A stretch of 64,000 bases of DNA from Pantoea sp. CCBC3-3-1 (GCF_007981265.1 NZ_CP034363.1:372001-436000), one strand, 5' to 3'; shown: positions 49,061 to 57,715, counted from the stretch's first letter. The notes: generated from the letters alone by a model not told the origin. Translations and numbers: made by a program.

Positions 49061-49632
49061 TGGTAGCGACACCGCTCAATGGTCTGCTGATGGCTCATCC
49101 TTACGGGGCGGTCATACTGATCGCTCTTTTCCTGGTGGTGATGCTCCTTCTGAACCTGCGCCGGCGGGAAAACGCCAGCGCCCGCCGTCACCGGCGATAC
49201 CGGGCAACGGCGGGGCGGGTACTGGATAAACTGACCCGCCTGCCGGGAGACGGCCAGCGCCTGACTTATCTGCGCAAAATCAGCCCCTATGTCTTTGAAG
49301 AGCTGTTGCTCTCTGCCTTTGAACGCCAGGGGCTGACCGTGGTGCGTAATGCCTCCTACAGCGGTGACGGCGGCCTTGATGGCCAGGTCATCATCGACGG
49401 CGAGCACTGGCTTATCCAGGCCAAACGGTACAGCCGTGCTGTTTCCCCCGCACATGTTGAGGACTTCGACCGGCTTCTCCTGCAGTCGGGCCGCCGGGGG
49501 CTGTTTATCCACACGGGCCGTACCGGAAAGATGAGCCGCACCCTTCGCACGACGTCACCGCGCCTGCGCATCATCAGCGGGCAACGCCTGCTGGCCATTC
49601 TTGCCGGTCAGGACGTCCGGCAGTATCTCTGA
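49060..49632 (+). CDS. Membrane-anchored Mrr-like restriction endonuclease-fold protein
   Basis: A 190-residue protein with one N-terminal membrane segment at about 14-33 (GAVILIALFLVVMLLLNLRR). A PD-(D/E)xK nuclease fold of the Mrr type follows: ISPYVFEELLLSAFERQGLT with the first glutamate, NASYSGDGGLDGQVII with the catalytic aspartate, and HWLIQAKRYSRAV with the QxK motif. All expected active-site residues are present. The gene is embedded in the transfer operon (TAATG overlap), so it may act on transferred DNA at the membrane or protect the element, rather than being random cargo. Confidence 0.82.
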   Translation: MVATPLNGLLMAHPYGAVILIALFLVVMLLLNLRRRENASARRHRRYRATAGRVLDKLTRLPGDGQRLTYLRKISPYVFEELLLSAFERQGLTVVRNASYSGDGGLDGQVIIDGEHWLIQAKRYSRAVSPAHVEDFDRLLLQSGRRGLFIHTGRTGKMSRTLRTTSPRLRIISGQRLLAILAGQDVRQYL

Positions 49633-49642
49633 GGAATCCCTT

Positions 49643-50131
49643 ATGAATATCATCGTGAACAGCCTGCGCTACGCGTTGTGGCTTGTGTTCTGTTTATTCC
49701 GTCATGCCGTGGTCCTGCCTGCCACTTTCGGCGGTGTAATTCTGCTTGCCTGGCTCGTCTTCGGTCATCCGGTCAGTGACCTGAACGACCAGTTGCAGAA
49801 GGAAGCAACGGCATGGCGCAATGCGCCGCCCGGACACTACATGTGGGAGGATTGCCCGGTGCGTGATAATGCGGCTCCGCCTCAGGCAAAGCCGGCAGCC
49901 TGCACCGTCACAGCCGTCACCACGGAAACAGCTGTGCATAACTACCTGCTGTCATTGCGGGCCGTATGGTTCGTTTTTCTCTTTCTGTCGAATGTTCTGT
50001 ATGTGCTCTGGCGCTTACTGGCGAATGCCCTGCATTACCACTGTCTGCCCCGCAGGGAAGCCGGTGCCGGAAAGGGGGCGTATATCCGTATGGCCAACGG
50101 TAAAATCATAAAGGAGGCAGGCGATGAGTAA
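49643..50131 (+). CDS. ICE membrane protein of unknown function ahead of traD
   Basis: A 162-residue protein from the ATG at 49643 (MNIIVNSLRY...), with GAGGA upstream. It has two hydrophobic regions, about 8-38 (LWLVFCLFRHAVVLPATFGG) and about 100-125 (LRAVWFVFLFLSNVLYVLWR). Between them is a periplasmic loop with two cysteines (WEDCPVRD and PAACTV) that could pair. It overlaps traD by eight bases and probably assists the coupling protein. No family is recalled with certainty. Confidence 0.65.
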   Translation: MNIIVNSLRYALWLVFCLFRHAVVLPATFGGVILLAWLVFGHPVSDLNDQLQKEATAWRNAPPGHYMWEDCPVRDNAAPPQAKPAACTVTAVTTETAVHNYLLSLRAVWFVFLFLSNVLYVLWRLLANALHYHCLPRREAGAGKGAYIRMANGKIIKEAGDE

Positions 50132-52223
50132 CCGTTACGTGATTGAAGCCCTGTTGCGTCCGGCCGTGGAGCTGAATACCGCCGTGGTATCGGGCATGGC
50201 AGCGTATGTCTGTGTCCAGGCCCCGTGGGCCGTTGCCCTGGCCCCGTCAGTCAGCTATGTCACTGCTGCCGGGTTTGCGGCGCTGGCCGTCACCCGCACC
50301 CATCAGGGGATGAAGATTATTCGCTACCGCCGGAATCTCCGCCGCCTGCCGCGCTATGTCATGAGCACTAAACAGATCCCCGTCAGCCATCGTCGCCTGT
50401 TTCTCGGGCGGGGTTTCCGCTGGACCCAGAAACACACCCAGCGCCTGCAGGATACGCTGCGCCCGGAAGTGGCCCGCTATCTGCAGCCGAACCGCTTTTA
50501 CCTGGCGGCGCGTCAGCTCGAAATGCTGACAGAGCATCGCCTGCCCTGGCTGGGCAAGCTGCTGAGTGCTGATACACCGCTGAACCCGGTGCGGCCATTA
50601 CCGCCGGTGGGCGGGAATCCGGCGCTGCACGGCATCGAACCCGACGAAAAAGATGTCACCCTGGCCCTGGGGGAGCGCGTTGGCCATACGGTGGTGTACG
50701 GCACCACGCGCGTCGGCAAGACCCGGCTGGCAGAGTTGCTGGTCACACAGGATATCCGGCGGGGTGAAGTCACCATCGTGTTTGATCCGAAAGGGGACGC
50801 AGACCTGATGAAACGCGTCTGGGCAGAGGCCCACCGGGCCGGGCGCGGGGATGAGCTGTATATCTTTCATCTCGGCTGGCCTGAAATGTCAGCCCGTTAT
50901 AATGCCGTCGGGCGTTTTGGCCGCGTGTCAGAGGTGGCGTCCCGCGTGGCCGGTCAGCTTTCAGGGGACGGCAATAATGCCGCCTTTCGTGAATTTGCCT
51001 GGCGTTTCGTCAACATTATTGCCCGTGCGCTGGTTGCCCTGGGGGAACGCCCTGACTACACGCTGATTATGCGCTACGTGAACAATATCGCCGATCTCTA
51101 TATCCGCTACGCCGAGAAAATCATTCACGAGCAACTGCCGGCGCTGCAGACGCAGATTGAGAATAATCAGCAGGTGCTGGGAGAGGACGACGTGCCCCGC
51201 AACATGCAGGGGCAGCCGGACGCCTTACGCATCTGGGCCATTGAGGTTGCCCTGAGTTCAGAAGAAGGTAAGAAGCTCTACGACCCCATCCTCGACGGGC
51301 TGCGGTCAGCAGTGCGTTATGACCGCACTTACTTTGACAAAATCGTGGCATCCCTGCTGCCGTTGCTGGAAAAACTGACCACCGGCAAGACCGCTGAACT
51401 GCTGGCCCCTGACTATCTCGATATGGATGACTCACGGCCCATATTTGACTGGGAGCAAATCATCCGTAAAAAGGCCGTGGTCTATGTGGGACTTGATGCG
51501 CTCAGTGACAGTATGGTAGCGAGCGCGGTGGGCAATTCCATGTTCGCCGATCTGGTGAGTGTGGCCGGTCACATTTATAAACACGGTATCAACGCGGGCC
51601 TGCCGGGCGGGAAAGAAGGGAAGTCCCTGATTAACCTGCACTGCGATGAGTTTAACGAGCTGATGGGAGATGAGTTTATCCCGCTCATCAACAAAGGGGG
51701 CGGTGCCGGCATGCAGGTGACGGCCTATACCCAGACATCTTCTGATATTGAGGCACGCATCGGGAATGCGGCCAAGACGGCCCAGGTTCAGGGTAACTTC
51801 AACAACCTGATTATGCTGCGTGTCAGGGAAAACCGCACCGCCGAACTGCTGACCACGCAGCTGCCGCAGGTGGAAATTTACACCAAAACGCTGGTCTCCG
51901 GGCACCAGGACACGGCAGATGTCAATGCAGACCAGGACTTCACTTCAAGCACCCAGGACCGCGTCGGAACGGTAAAAGTCCCGCTGCTGGAGCCGGCCGA
52001 TATCGTGACGCTGCCGAAAGGGCAGGCGTTTGCCCTGCTGGAAGGCGGGCAGCTGTGGAAAATCCGGATGCCGCTGCCTGCCGGCGATGCTGATGATGTG
52101 CTGATGCCGGAAAGTATTGAGAAAATCGCGGAGGAGATGCGGCGCAGCTATCACAGCGGCGAATCCTGGTGGCGGGACGGTCCGGCCCTGAACGTGCCGG
52201 TCACAGGAGGGGAGAATGGCTGA
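50124..52223 (+). CDS. traD: TraD-type conjugative coupling protein (SXT/TOL subfamily)
   Basis: A 699-residue type IV coupling ATPase. The N-terminal hydrophobic region, about 15-60, holds the membrane anchor. Walker A is in VVYGTTRVGKTRLAEL near 189-204, TIVFDPKGDADLMKRVW follows, and Walker B is in INLHCDEFNELMGDEFIPLI near 502-521. The late motif GGAGMQVTAYTQTSSDIEAR is typical of TraD/VirD4. It delivers the relaxase-DNA complex to the secretion channel. It overlaps the next gene by eight bases. Confidence 0.93.
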   Translation: MSNRYVIEALLRPAVELNTAVVSGMAAYVCVQAPWAVALAPSVSYVTAAGFAALAVTRTHQGMKIIRYRRNLRRLPRYVMSTKQIPVSHRRLFLGRGFRWTQKHTQRLQDTLRPEVARYLQPNRFYLAARQLEMLTEHRLPWLGKLLSADTPLNPVRPLPPVGGNPALHGIEPDEKDVTLALGERVGHTVVYGTTRVGKTRLAELLVTQDIRRGEVTIVFDPKGDADLMKRVWAEAHRAGRGDELYIFHLGWPEMSARYNAVGRFGRVSEVASRVAGQLSGDGNNAAFREFAWRFVNIIARALVALGERPDYTLIMRYVNNIADLYIRYAEKIIHEQLPALQTQIENNQQVLGEDDVPRNMQGQPDALRIWAIEVALSSEEGKKLYDPILDGLRSAVRYDRTYFDKIVASLLPLLEKLTTGKTAELLAPDYLDMDDSRPIFDWEQIIRKKAVVYVGLDALSDSMVASAVGNSMFADLVSVAGHIYKHGINAGLPGGKEGKSLINLHCDEFNELMGDEFIPLINKGGGAGMQVTAYTQTSSDIEARIGNAAKTAQVQGNFNNLIMLRVRENRTAELLTTQLPQVEIYTKTLVSGHQDTADVNADQDFTSSTQDRVGTVKVPLLEPADIVTLPKGQAFALLEGGQLWKIRMPLPAGDADDVLMPESIEKIAEEMRRSYHSGESWWRDGPALNVPVTGGENG

Positions 52224-52974
52224 GGTAAAACGTCCCCCACAGCAGCAGACCCTGCCGGAGCGCAAACACGGCATGCTGTATAACCTGCTCTGGGGCTGGC
52301 CATGGGCTCTGGTGGGTGTGGTACTGTCCTCGCTGTTGCTGAGCCTGCTGATTGAATATATCGGCATTGCATTCTTCTGGCCGGAGGCCGGGGCGGCGCA
52401 CAGTGAAGCGGTCATGAACACCGAGCTGGGATGGCTGTCCACGGAGTTCACCCGCAGCCTGCTGCTGTCTGAGCCATCGGTGACGGTTGTGCGCTGGGTG
52501 ACCACTGCCTATCAGTGGGCCTTTGTGGACAGTGGCTTCCTGGACTGGGTCCGTCAGCAGTATGCGCACCAGATGCACAGTGACAATGCCGTCACCCGGG
52601 AAATCAACAGCTGGAGCGGCTGGCTCGCCGGCTACCTGCGTGAATATCTGCTGGCCACGGTATGGATCAGCATTATCACCCTGGTACGCGTCACCATCCT
52701 GGTGCTGTCCGTGCCGTTGTTTGTGCTGGTCGTGGTGGTGGCGCTGGTTGAGGGGCTGGGGCGGCGTGATCTGCGGCGGTACGGCGCGGGGTATGAAAGT
52801 TCGTTTGTCTATCATCATGCCAAGAAGCTGGTCAAACCGGCCGCTGTGGTGCCCGCCATGTTGTATCTTTCCTGGCCCACTGCGGTTTATCCCAATCTGC
52901 TGTTGCTGCCGGCGGCTGTCCTGCTGGGGATCGCCGTGACCGTAACCACGGCTTCGTTCAAGAAGTATCTTTAA
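52216..52974 (+). CDS. TIGR03747-family ICE membrane protein
   Basis: A 252-residue integral membrane protein with four or five hydrophobic segments, including LLWGWPWALVGVVLSSLLLS near residue 28 and the final LLLPAAVLLGIAVTVTTASF ahead of KKYL. The middle motif GLGRRDLRRYGAGYESSFVY is strongly characteristic of the family. It occurs next to traD in these elements and may be part of the coupling complex. The last 24 codons have a diverged second copy fused to the RAQPRD gene that follows. Confidence 0.85.
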   Translation: MAEVKRPPQQQTLPERKHGMLYNLLWGWPWALVGVVLSSLLLSLLIEYIGIAFFWPEAGAAHSEAVMNTELGWLSTEFTRSLLLSEPSVTVVRWVTTAYQWAFVDSGFLDWVRQQYAHQMHSDNAVTREINSWSGWLAGYLREYLLATVWISIITLVRVTILVLSVPLFVLVVVVALVEGLGRRDLRRYGAGYESSFVYHHAKKLVKPAAVVPAMLYLSWPTAVYPNLLLLPAAVLLGIAVTVTTASFKKYL

Positions 52975-53531
52975 CCGGCGCTGGACGGAGGCGTGCAAAA
53001 CCTGTTTTGCGCGCCTGCCGTCAGCAGACAAGCCACGAAACGACTGTTCATGGCGCGTCAGTATCAGTGAACCGCCAATTCTGTAAGCTCATCCCCCACG
53101 CGGCACTGACCTGCAACTAATTTTGAAATTCCTGCTTAGGGTTTATCGCTGACCTGGCGCTCTCCCTTCCGCATCCTGTCCGCACCCCTTAATCCTTCTG
53201 GAGGTGCGTATGAACTCAAATCGTCCGGCTATGCGGCACAACCGTCGTGTCCCGGGCATCACCGGCCTGGTGCTGCTGACCTTTCTGGCGTCAGCTGCTG
53301 CACAGGCATCCGAGAAAGACGAGCTTGCGTCTGTTCAGCGTCAGCTGGACGAGGTTCAGGCGTCGCTTGAACGGGCCCGCGTGGTGGCTGCACAGGCCGA
53401 CCCGGCCGACCGTGGCCGTTTTTTCTTTGATTACCGTCAGGCCACATCCGATCTCAACACCATCCGCAGCGGCATTGACCGCTATCTGGAACCCTCCCGC
53501 GCGCAACCGCGTGAACCGTCTTCTGTGGCCG
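52966..53531 (+). repeat. Direct repeat, left copy (566 bp)
   Basis: Matches 57124-57689 without gaps and with only about a dozen base differences by eye. It starts at the last codons of the TIGR03747 gene (TATCTTTAACCGG), includes 235 bases of leader and most of the RAQPRD gene, and ends at GTGGCCG. The two copies flank the cargo segment. Confidence 0.92.
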
Positions 53532-53608
53532 TGCTGTTGTTGCAGATGGCTTTCCTGCTGGGGATTGCTGTGGCCGTGACCATGGCTTTGTTCAAGAAGT
53601 ATATATGA
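53210..53608 (+). CDS. RAQPRD-family ICE protein, left copy, chimeric C-terminus
   Basis: A 132-residue product. Residues 1-108 are nearly identical to the right copy at 57368: a signal peptide (VPGITGLVLLTFLASAAAQA), a coiled coil (LASVQRQLDEVQASLERARV), and the family motif changed from RAQPRD to RAQPRE. After the shared part it continues VAVLLLQMAFLLGIAVAVTM then ALFKKYI, a hydrophobic tail clearly derived from the end of the TIGR03747 protein but diverged from the resident copy. The tail would anchor an otherwise periplasmic protein. It looks like a recombination product; whether it functions is unknown. Confidence 0.8.
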   Translation: MNSNRPAMRHNRRVPGITGLVLLTFLASAAAQASEKDELASVQRQLDEVQASLERARVVAAQADPADRGRFFFDYRQATSDLNTIRSGIDRYLEPSRAQPREPSSVAVLLLQMAFLLGIAVAVTMALFKKYI

Positions 53609-53616
53609 GCGCCTCC
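53605..53616. repeat. Left 12-bp inverted repeat of the cargo segment
   Basis: ATGAGCGCCTCC here is the exact reverse complement of 57107-57118. It starts precisely where similarity to the TIGR03747 gene end stops. Confidence 0.7.
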
Positions 53617-53721
53617 CGTTTGCCAGGCTTTGTACTTGATGACGGACAGGACGATTGCGGCTATATATCCGGTCTTCACGCAGCTGCGAAAGCGGCTGCT
53701 GACCCTAATGAAATCCGCTGA
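53605..53721 (+). CDS. Small ORF at the left cargo end (38 aa)
   Basis: An ATGA overlap with the chimeric RAQPRD gene starts MSASRLPGFVLDDGQDDCGY, ending ADPNEIR. It has no recognised family and no separate ribosome site; translation would depend on coupling. It may be the N-terminal stub of a gene cut by rearrangement. The following 150 bases up to 53870 hold nothing recognisable. Confidence 0.3.
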   Translation: MSASRLPGFVLDDGQDDCGYISGLHAAAKAAADPNEIR

Positions 53722-53869
53722 CTCACGCCTCAATTATCTCTGCGAACCCGGAGTTCGATACTTTTTTCAGGCCTGGTGAATCACGGTCTGACCTGCTCTG
53801 TCATTACATACACTGCCTGCGCAACCTGTTGACGTTCTGCTTATACACTGTGACTTCGCAAGTAAGTGC

Positions 53870-54379
53870 TCAGTTTAGAGCCGCTTCCTTCTGGTAGGGC
53901 CTGCCGTGCGCCAGCACAGCCCATATTATTCGTGCCATTTTATTGGCCAGCGCCACGGAGGCAACGTTTATCGGTCTCCGCTTCAGCAGGTCGGTGACCC
54001 AGGCCCCCGGCTCGCGGGCATTCTGTATGACGCTGTGCGCACCGTTGACCAGTAGTTTTCGCAGGTATTTATCGCCCCGCTTGCTGATCCCCAGCAGCTG
54101 TATCCTCCCGCCGGTTCCGGTCTGCCTCGGGACAAGCCCCACCCAGGCGGCAAACTCCCGGCCTGAACGGAATGCGTCCGCGCTACCCATTGACGCGACC
54201 GCAGCAGTGGCAGTCAGGAAGCCCACGCCGGGAATGGCACTGATGGCTTTTACGCCGGGGTCATCTCTGCTCAGCTCGCGTATGCGCCGTTCAATATCAG
54301 CAATCCGACCGTTCGTTCTTTCAACTTCACTCAGCTGTTCACGCAGGCTGTCTATGAGCACTGCCGGTATCCGGACATA
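53870..54379 (-). pseudogene. IS110/IS1111-family transposase remnant (C-terminal half)
   Basis: About 165 residues of the transposase_20 domain: LREQLSEVERTNGRIADIER, the helix-hairpin-helix-like VKAISAIPGVGFLTATAAVA, then REFAAWVGLVPRQTGTGGRI with LLGISKRGDKYLRKLLVNGA and a C-terminal WAVLAHGRPYQ. The N-terminal DEDD catalytic half is missing, with the frame ending at the junction to the GNAT remnant near 54375, so it cannot transpose on its own. It marks an old insertion or deletion in the cargo. Confidence 0.88.
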
Positions 54380-54778
54380 AGCTACGCCAGAAATGTTCTA
54401 AACAAATGGACCGAACACTGGTTCAAATTCAGATTCGGAAACCTGGCAATCATAGCAAAGGACTCTCCCGGGCATACAATAGGCTTTGGCGGACTTACCG
54501 TCAGAAGCTTTGAGTGCGTAACTGTCAATAATCTGGGCTACAGGTTCGAAACAGAGGCGTGGGGAAAAGGCTACGCAACAGAGTTTGCCCGATTTCTGGT
54601 TGCTTATGGGTTCAGTGAACTGAACCTTCAGCAAATATCTGCCACCGTAAGAGCGCATCATCTGGTTTCACAAAACGTACTTAAAAAATCGGGTCTCAGG
54701 TACGTAAGAGAAATTCACGATGTGCCAGATGCGACACCTAGTTTACTTTACTCAATAAAAAGGGAGGCGCGGAAATAA
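54374..54778 (+). pseudogene. GNAT acetyltransferase remnant (N-terminus lost)
   Basis: An open frame without a start, cut at its 5' side by the IS110-type fragment. About 133 residues remain, including RFGNLAIIAKD, HTIGFGGLTVRSF, the acetyl-CoA motif YRFETEAWGKGYATEFARFL and a C-terminal QNVLKKSGLRYVREI motif. It resembles RimJ/RimL-type GNATs of about 175 residues, so roughly the first 40 are gone. The substrate is unknown. Confidence 0.8.
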
Positions 54779-54894
54779 CGAAACTATTTGAAATTTTTAA
54801 TTGCGAAACTGCTTATAACAACCTCGCATTACCCCTGCCTGGGACAGTAATGTGAGGTTGAGCATCCTGCTAAATTATCCTGTTGGTCTGGTGC

Positions 54895-55797
54895 TTAGTT
54901 GGTATGCAGGCTTTTATTGATACCACCCCATGCAGATGCGTCGGAAGGTAGTACTTCCACTACACCTGTTTTACTGTTTCTGCGGAATAAAAGGTTATCT
55001 TTTCCTGAGAGATTACGGGCATATTCATATTTCCCATCAGGTAATAATACTTTAGTGCCGGCAGTGACATATAGGCCCGCTTCTATTATGCAGTTATTGC
55101 CCAGTGAAATCCCGGTACCCGAATTCGCGCCAAGAAGTGAGTTATTGCCAATAGAGTTAATTTCCCGCCCCCCTCCAGAAAGTGTCCCCATAATTGATGC
55201 TCCTGCACCGATGTCACTTCCATCACCGACAGTAACCCCGGGCGTGATGCGCCCCTCGACCATACATTTTCCGAGGGTACCTGCATTAAAGTTTACAAAT
55301 CCCTCATGCATAACCGTGGAGCCTTTTGAAAGATAAGCACCAAGTCTCACTCTGTCACCATCAGCGATTCTCACTCCTTCAGGTATAATGTAGTCAAGCA
55401 TGCGGGGGAATTTATCAACAGCAAAAACGGTCAGGTGATGATATTCCCTGGCAACTAATGTCCTGAGTTTATCAACAGCGTACGGTAAAACAGGCCCTGC
55501 TGATGTCCATGCCACGTTTGGAAGTGAGTCGAATAACCCATCAAGATTAAAGCTGTTTGGAAGACAGATTTTTAGTGAAAGTAAGTGCAACCGGAGATAA
55601 GCGTCCTCTGTTGTCCGTATCGGCTCCAGAAGGTCTGGCATAATTGAAAAATTTTCCTGTTTCAGGATACCGTATTTCTCCGCCAGGCAACTCCTTCTCA
55701 GGTCTGCTTTTTCAGGGAAAAAGCTTTCGACCACCTTTTGGGTCTCTGCATCTCTGTATCGCACGCCATGATATTCAGTTTTTAATGCTCTCGACAT
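54895..55797 (-). CDS. DapD-like tetrahydrodipicolinate N-succinyltransferase (Pseudomonas type)
   Basis: A 300-residue protein from the ATG at 55797, with AGGGAG upstream. The conserved part starts [20 protein letters not shown]. It continues [40 protein letters not shown] then FNAGTLGK, and a hexapeptide beta-helix with [20 protein letters not shown]. This is the long DapD type of pseudomonads and actinobacteria, not the shorter enteric DapD. DapD succinylates tetrahydrodipicolinate in lysine and diaminopimelate synthesis; a related enzyme, TabB, acts in tabtoxin synthesis. As ICE cargo it is surplus to the host enzyme and its purpose is open. It lies directly behind the HxlR gene. Confidence 0.8.
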   Translation of the reverse strand: MSRALKTEYHGVRYRDAETQKVVESFFPEKADLRRSCLAEKYGILKQENFSIMPDLLEPIRTTEDAYLRLHLLSLKICLPNSFNLDGLFDSLPNVAWTSAGPVLPYAVDKLRTLVAREYHHLTVFAVDKFPRMLDYIIPEGVRIADGDRVRLGAYLSKGSTVMHEGFVNFNAGTLGKCMVEGRITPGVTVGDGSDIGAGASIMGTLSGGGREINSIGNNSLLGANSGTGISLGNNCIIEAGLYVTAGTKVLLPDGKYEYARNLSGKDNLLFRRNSKTGVVEVLPSDASAWGGINKSLHTN

Positions 55798-55798
55798 T

Positions 55799-56182
55799 TT
55801 AACTCCCTGGTTTGTCCTGCGAAAGTTGTTCATCATATCGTATTCTTGCCGCGTCAAGTTCAGGAAAATTAATCTCGGCCCAGCGGTCAAGAGCGGCGAG
55901 TGTACTTACTAGTGAGTCTGCCACTTTGGTCAGGCTGTACTCCACGCATGCGGGCTTTTCACCGTGATCATTTCTGGACACCAGACCATGTCGTTCGAGC
56001 TGTCGCAGAGTCTGAGTAAGTACCTTTTGTGAGATGCCCTCAATTTTTCTCATCAGTTCGCCGTTGCGCAAAGGCCCCTCTGCTAAGGCAGGAAGGATAA
56101 GCATTACCCATTTTCCTGATATAAGTGCCAGGGCATCGCGTGCTGAACACTTGGCGGAGTAAACGTTTCCTGGATATGCCAT
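55799..56182 (-). CDS. HxlR-family transcriptional regulator
   Basis: A 127-residue winged-helix protein. Features are [20 protein letters not shown] with the conserved cysteine, [20 protein letters not shown] then [14 protein letters not shown], and [15 protein letters not shown]. It is divergent to the quinone oxidoreductase gene at 56266 across 83 bases, the usual HxlR-target layout, and one base upstream of the DapD-like gene on its own strand. It probably senses electrophiles or quinones through the cysteine. Confidence 0.88.
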   Translation of the reverse strand: MAYPGNVYSAKCSARDALALISGKWVMLILPALAEGPLRNGELMRKIEGISQKVLTQTLRQLERHGLVSRNDHGEKPACVEYSLTKVADSLVSTLAALDRWAEINFPELDAARIRYDEQLSQDKPGS

Positions 56183-56265
56183 GAGTAGTTACCTCAAAGT
56201 GCGTAATTGAATGCAAAACCAAAAGAAAACATTATAAAAGTGAAAAGTCACTAAGGAGGTCCATT

Positions 56266-57045
56266 ATGAATGTACTGATTATCACTGCTCATCCTGAGGC
56301 GGTTTCATTTAACTCATTCCTGGCATCCAGAGCCGCCCGCGTATTTGAAAAGCAAGGATCAGTGGTTAAGTCAGTCAATTTATATAGTGAAAATTTTGAA
56401 CCTCGCGAGGATAAAACCTTTTACCCGGACAGGCAGGATTCAGTGAGGTTTGATGCTTTGCTAGAGCAGCGCCATCACTGGGGAAAGCAAAAGTTACCCG
56501 ATGAGGTTGCGAGGCATATTGAGTTATTGTTTAACTCTGACCTGTTAATTCTGCATTTTCCTTTCTGGTGGTTTGGTATGCCCGCCATCCTGAAAGGATG
56601 GATGGATCGGGTGTTTGTTTATGGTGGAATTTATGACAGCAGACACCGACATGAGAATGGCGTAATGAAAGGTAAGCGTGCCTTACTCTCCGTTACTGCC
56701 GGTGCGCCTGAAAATGCCTGTGGTCACAATGGACGTCATGGGGACATGCGATTGATGTTATGGCCACCCATACATGCGCTTCATTACATAGGTTACAGCA
56801 TGCTGGAACCTTACCTAATATATGGTGTGCGGGGTGGCCTCGATGGAAAAGCAAAAATAAACCAGCAGCAGTTTCTCGATGAAAAAGTTAAAGATTTTGA
56901 AAACAGACTAGCCAATATACATGAATGGCCCGTCATCCCTTTTAACAGAGAAGATGATTTTAACGAAGACAAGACATTGAAGCTCCAGGCTCCTGAATAC
57001 AGCCCTTTTGTGCGACATAATCCAGAAAGCTGGAAAGCAATTTAA
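56266..57045 (+). CDS. NAD(P)H-quinone oxidoreductase, flavodoxin-like fold
   Basis: A 259-residue NQO1/MdaB/KefF-type flavoprotein. MNVLIITAHPEAVSFNSFLA at the N-terminus is the FMN/FAD-binding start. FPFWWFGMPAILKGWMDRVF near 100 and KGKRALLSVTAGAPEN near 145 are diagnostic. It reduces quinones or electrophiles by two electrons. The ATG follows AAGGAGGTCC. The divergent HxlR gene is its likely regulator. It is the last gene before the right end of the cargo. Confidence 0.9.
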   Translation: MNVLIITAHPEAVSFNSFLASRAARVFEKQGSVVKSVNLYSENFEPREDKTFYPDRQDSVRFDALLEQRHHWGKQKLPDEVARHIELLFNSDLLILHFPFWWFGMPAILKGWMDRVFVYGGIYDSRHRHENGVMKGKRALLSVTAGAPENACGHNGRHGDMRLMLWPPIHALHYIGYSMLEPYLIYGVRGGLDGKAKINQQQFLDEKVKDFENRLANIHEWPVIPFNREDDFNEDKTLKLQAPEYSPFVRHNPESWKAI

Positions 57046-57106
57046 TTTCGTTTGTAACGCAATTTATCCCGTAAATTCCATGCTACCGCCTCGCCTTGTT
57101 AGGGTA

Positions 57107-57118
57107 GGAGGCGCTCAT
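57107..57118. repeat. Right 12-bp inverted repeat of the cargo segment
   Basis: GGAGGCGCTCAT is the exact reverse complement of 53605-53616. Five bases later the right 566-bp direct repeat begins. Confidence 0.7.
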
Positions 57119-57123
57119 TTCAT

Positions 57124-57689
57124 TATCTTTAACCGGCGCTGGACGGAGGCGTGCAAAACCTGTTTTGCGCGCCTGCCGTCAGCAGACAAGCCACGAAACG
57201 ACTGTTCATGGCGCGTCAGTATCAGTGAACCGCCAATTCTGTAAGCTCATCCCCCACGCAGCACTGACCTGCAATTAATTTTGAAATTCCTGTTTAGGGT
57301 TTATCGCTGACCTGGCGCTCCCTCTTCCGCATCCTGTCCGCACCCCTTAATCCTTCTGGAGGTGCGTATGAACTCAAATCGTCCGGCAATGCGGCGCAAC
57401 CGTCGTGTCCCGGGCATCACCGGCCTGGTGCTGCTGACCTTTCTGGCGTCAGCTGCTGCACAGGCATCCGAGAAAGACGAGCTTGCGTCTGTTCAGCGTC
57501 AGCTGGACCAGGTTCAGGCGTCGCTTGAACGGGCCCGCGTGGCGGCTGCACAGGCCGACCCGGCCGACCGTGGCCGCTTTTTCTTTGATTACCGTCAGGC
57601 CACATCCGATCTCAACACCATCCGCAGCGGCATTGACCGCTATCTGGAACCCTCCCGCGCGCAACCGCGTGACCCGTCTTTTGTGGCCG
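57124..57689 (+). repeat. Direct repeat, right copy (566 bp)
   Basis: The counterpart of 52966-53531. It begins with the last codons of a TIGR03747 gene (TATCTTTAA) whose body is missing here, showing that the cargo or a duplication separated the neighbouring genes. Confidence 0.92.
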
Positions 57690-57715
57690 GTAATTACCGG
57701 CGGGAGCGGCCCTGA
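57368..57715 (+). CDS. RAQPRD-family ICE protein, intact copy
   Basis: A 115-residue periplasmic protein from the ATG at 57368, with GGAGGTGCGT upstream. It has a signal peptide ending near AAAQA, a coiled coil (LASVQRQLDQVQASLERARV), GRFFFDYRQATSDLNTIRSG, and the eponymous motif SRAQPRDPS close to the C-terminus. It is the normal member of the transfer operon; its stop overlaps the start of the next gene (TGATG). The function within the secretion system is unknown. Confidence 0.88.
   Translation: MNSNRPAMRRNRRVPGITGLVLLTFLASAAAQASEKDELASVQRQLDQVQASLERARVAAAQADPADRGRFFFDYRQATSDLNTIRSGIDRYLEPSRAQPRDPSFVAGNYRRERP

Noticed and set aside
53204..57045. Tabtoxin-type biosynthesis or resistance cluster, because of the DapD homologue and a GNAT gene
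   Set aside because: The GNAT remnant does not resemble the tabtoxin resistance acetyltransferase as I recall it, and no beta-lactam synthetase, TblA-like or other tab-like gene is present.
57046..57123. An integron attC site at the right cargo end (GTTAGGG near an inverted repeat)
   Set aside because: The core does not fit GTTRRRY and no matching inverse core with proper spacing is present; no integron integrase is seen.
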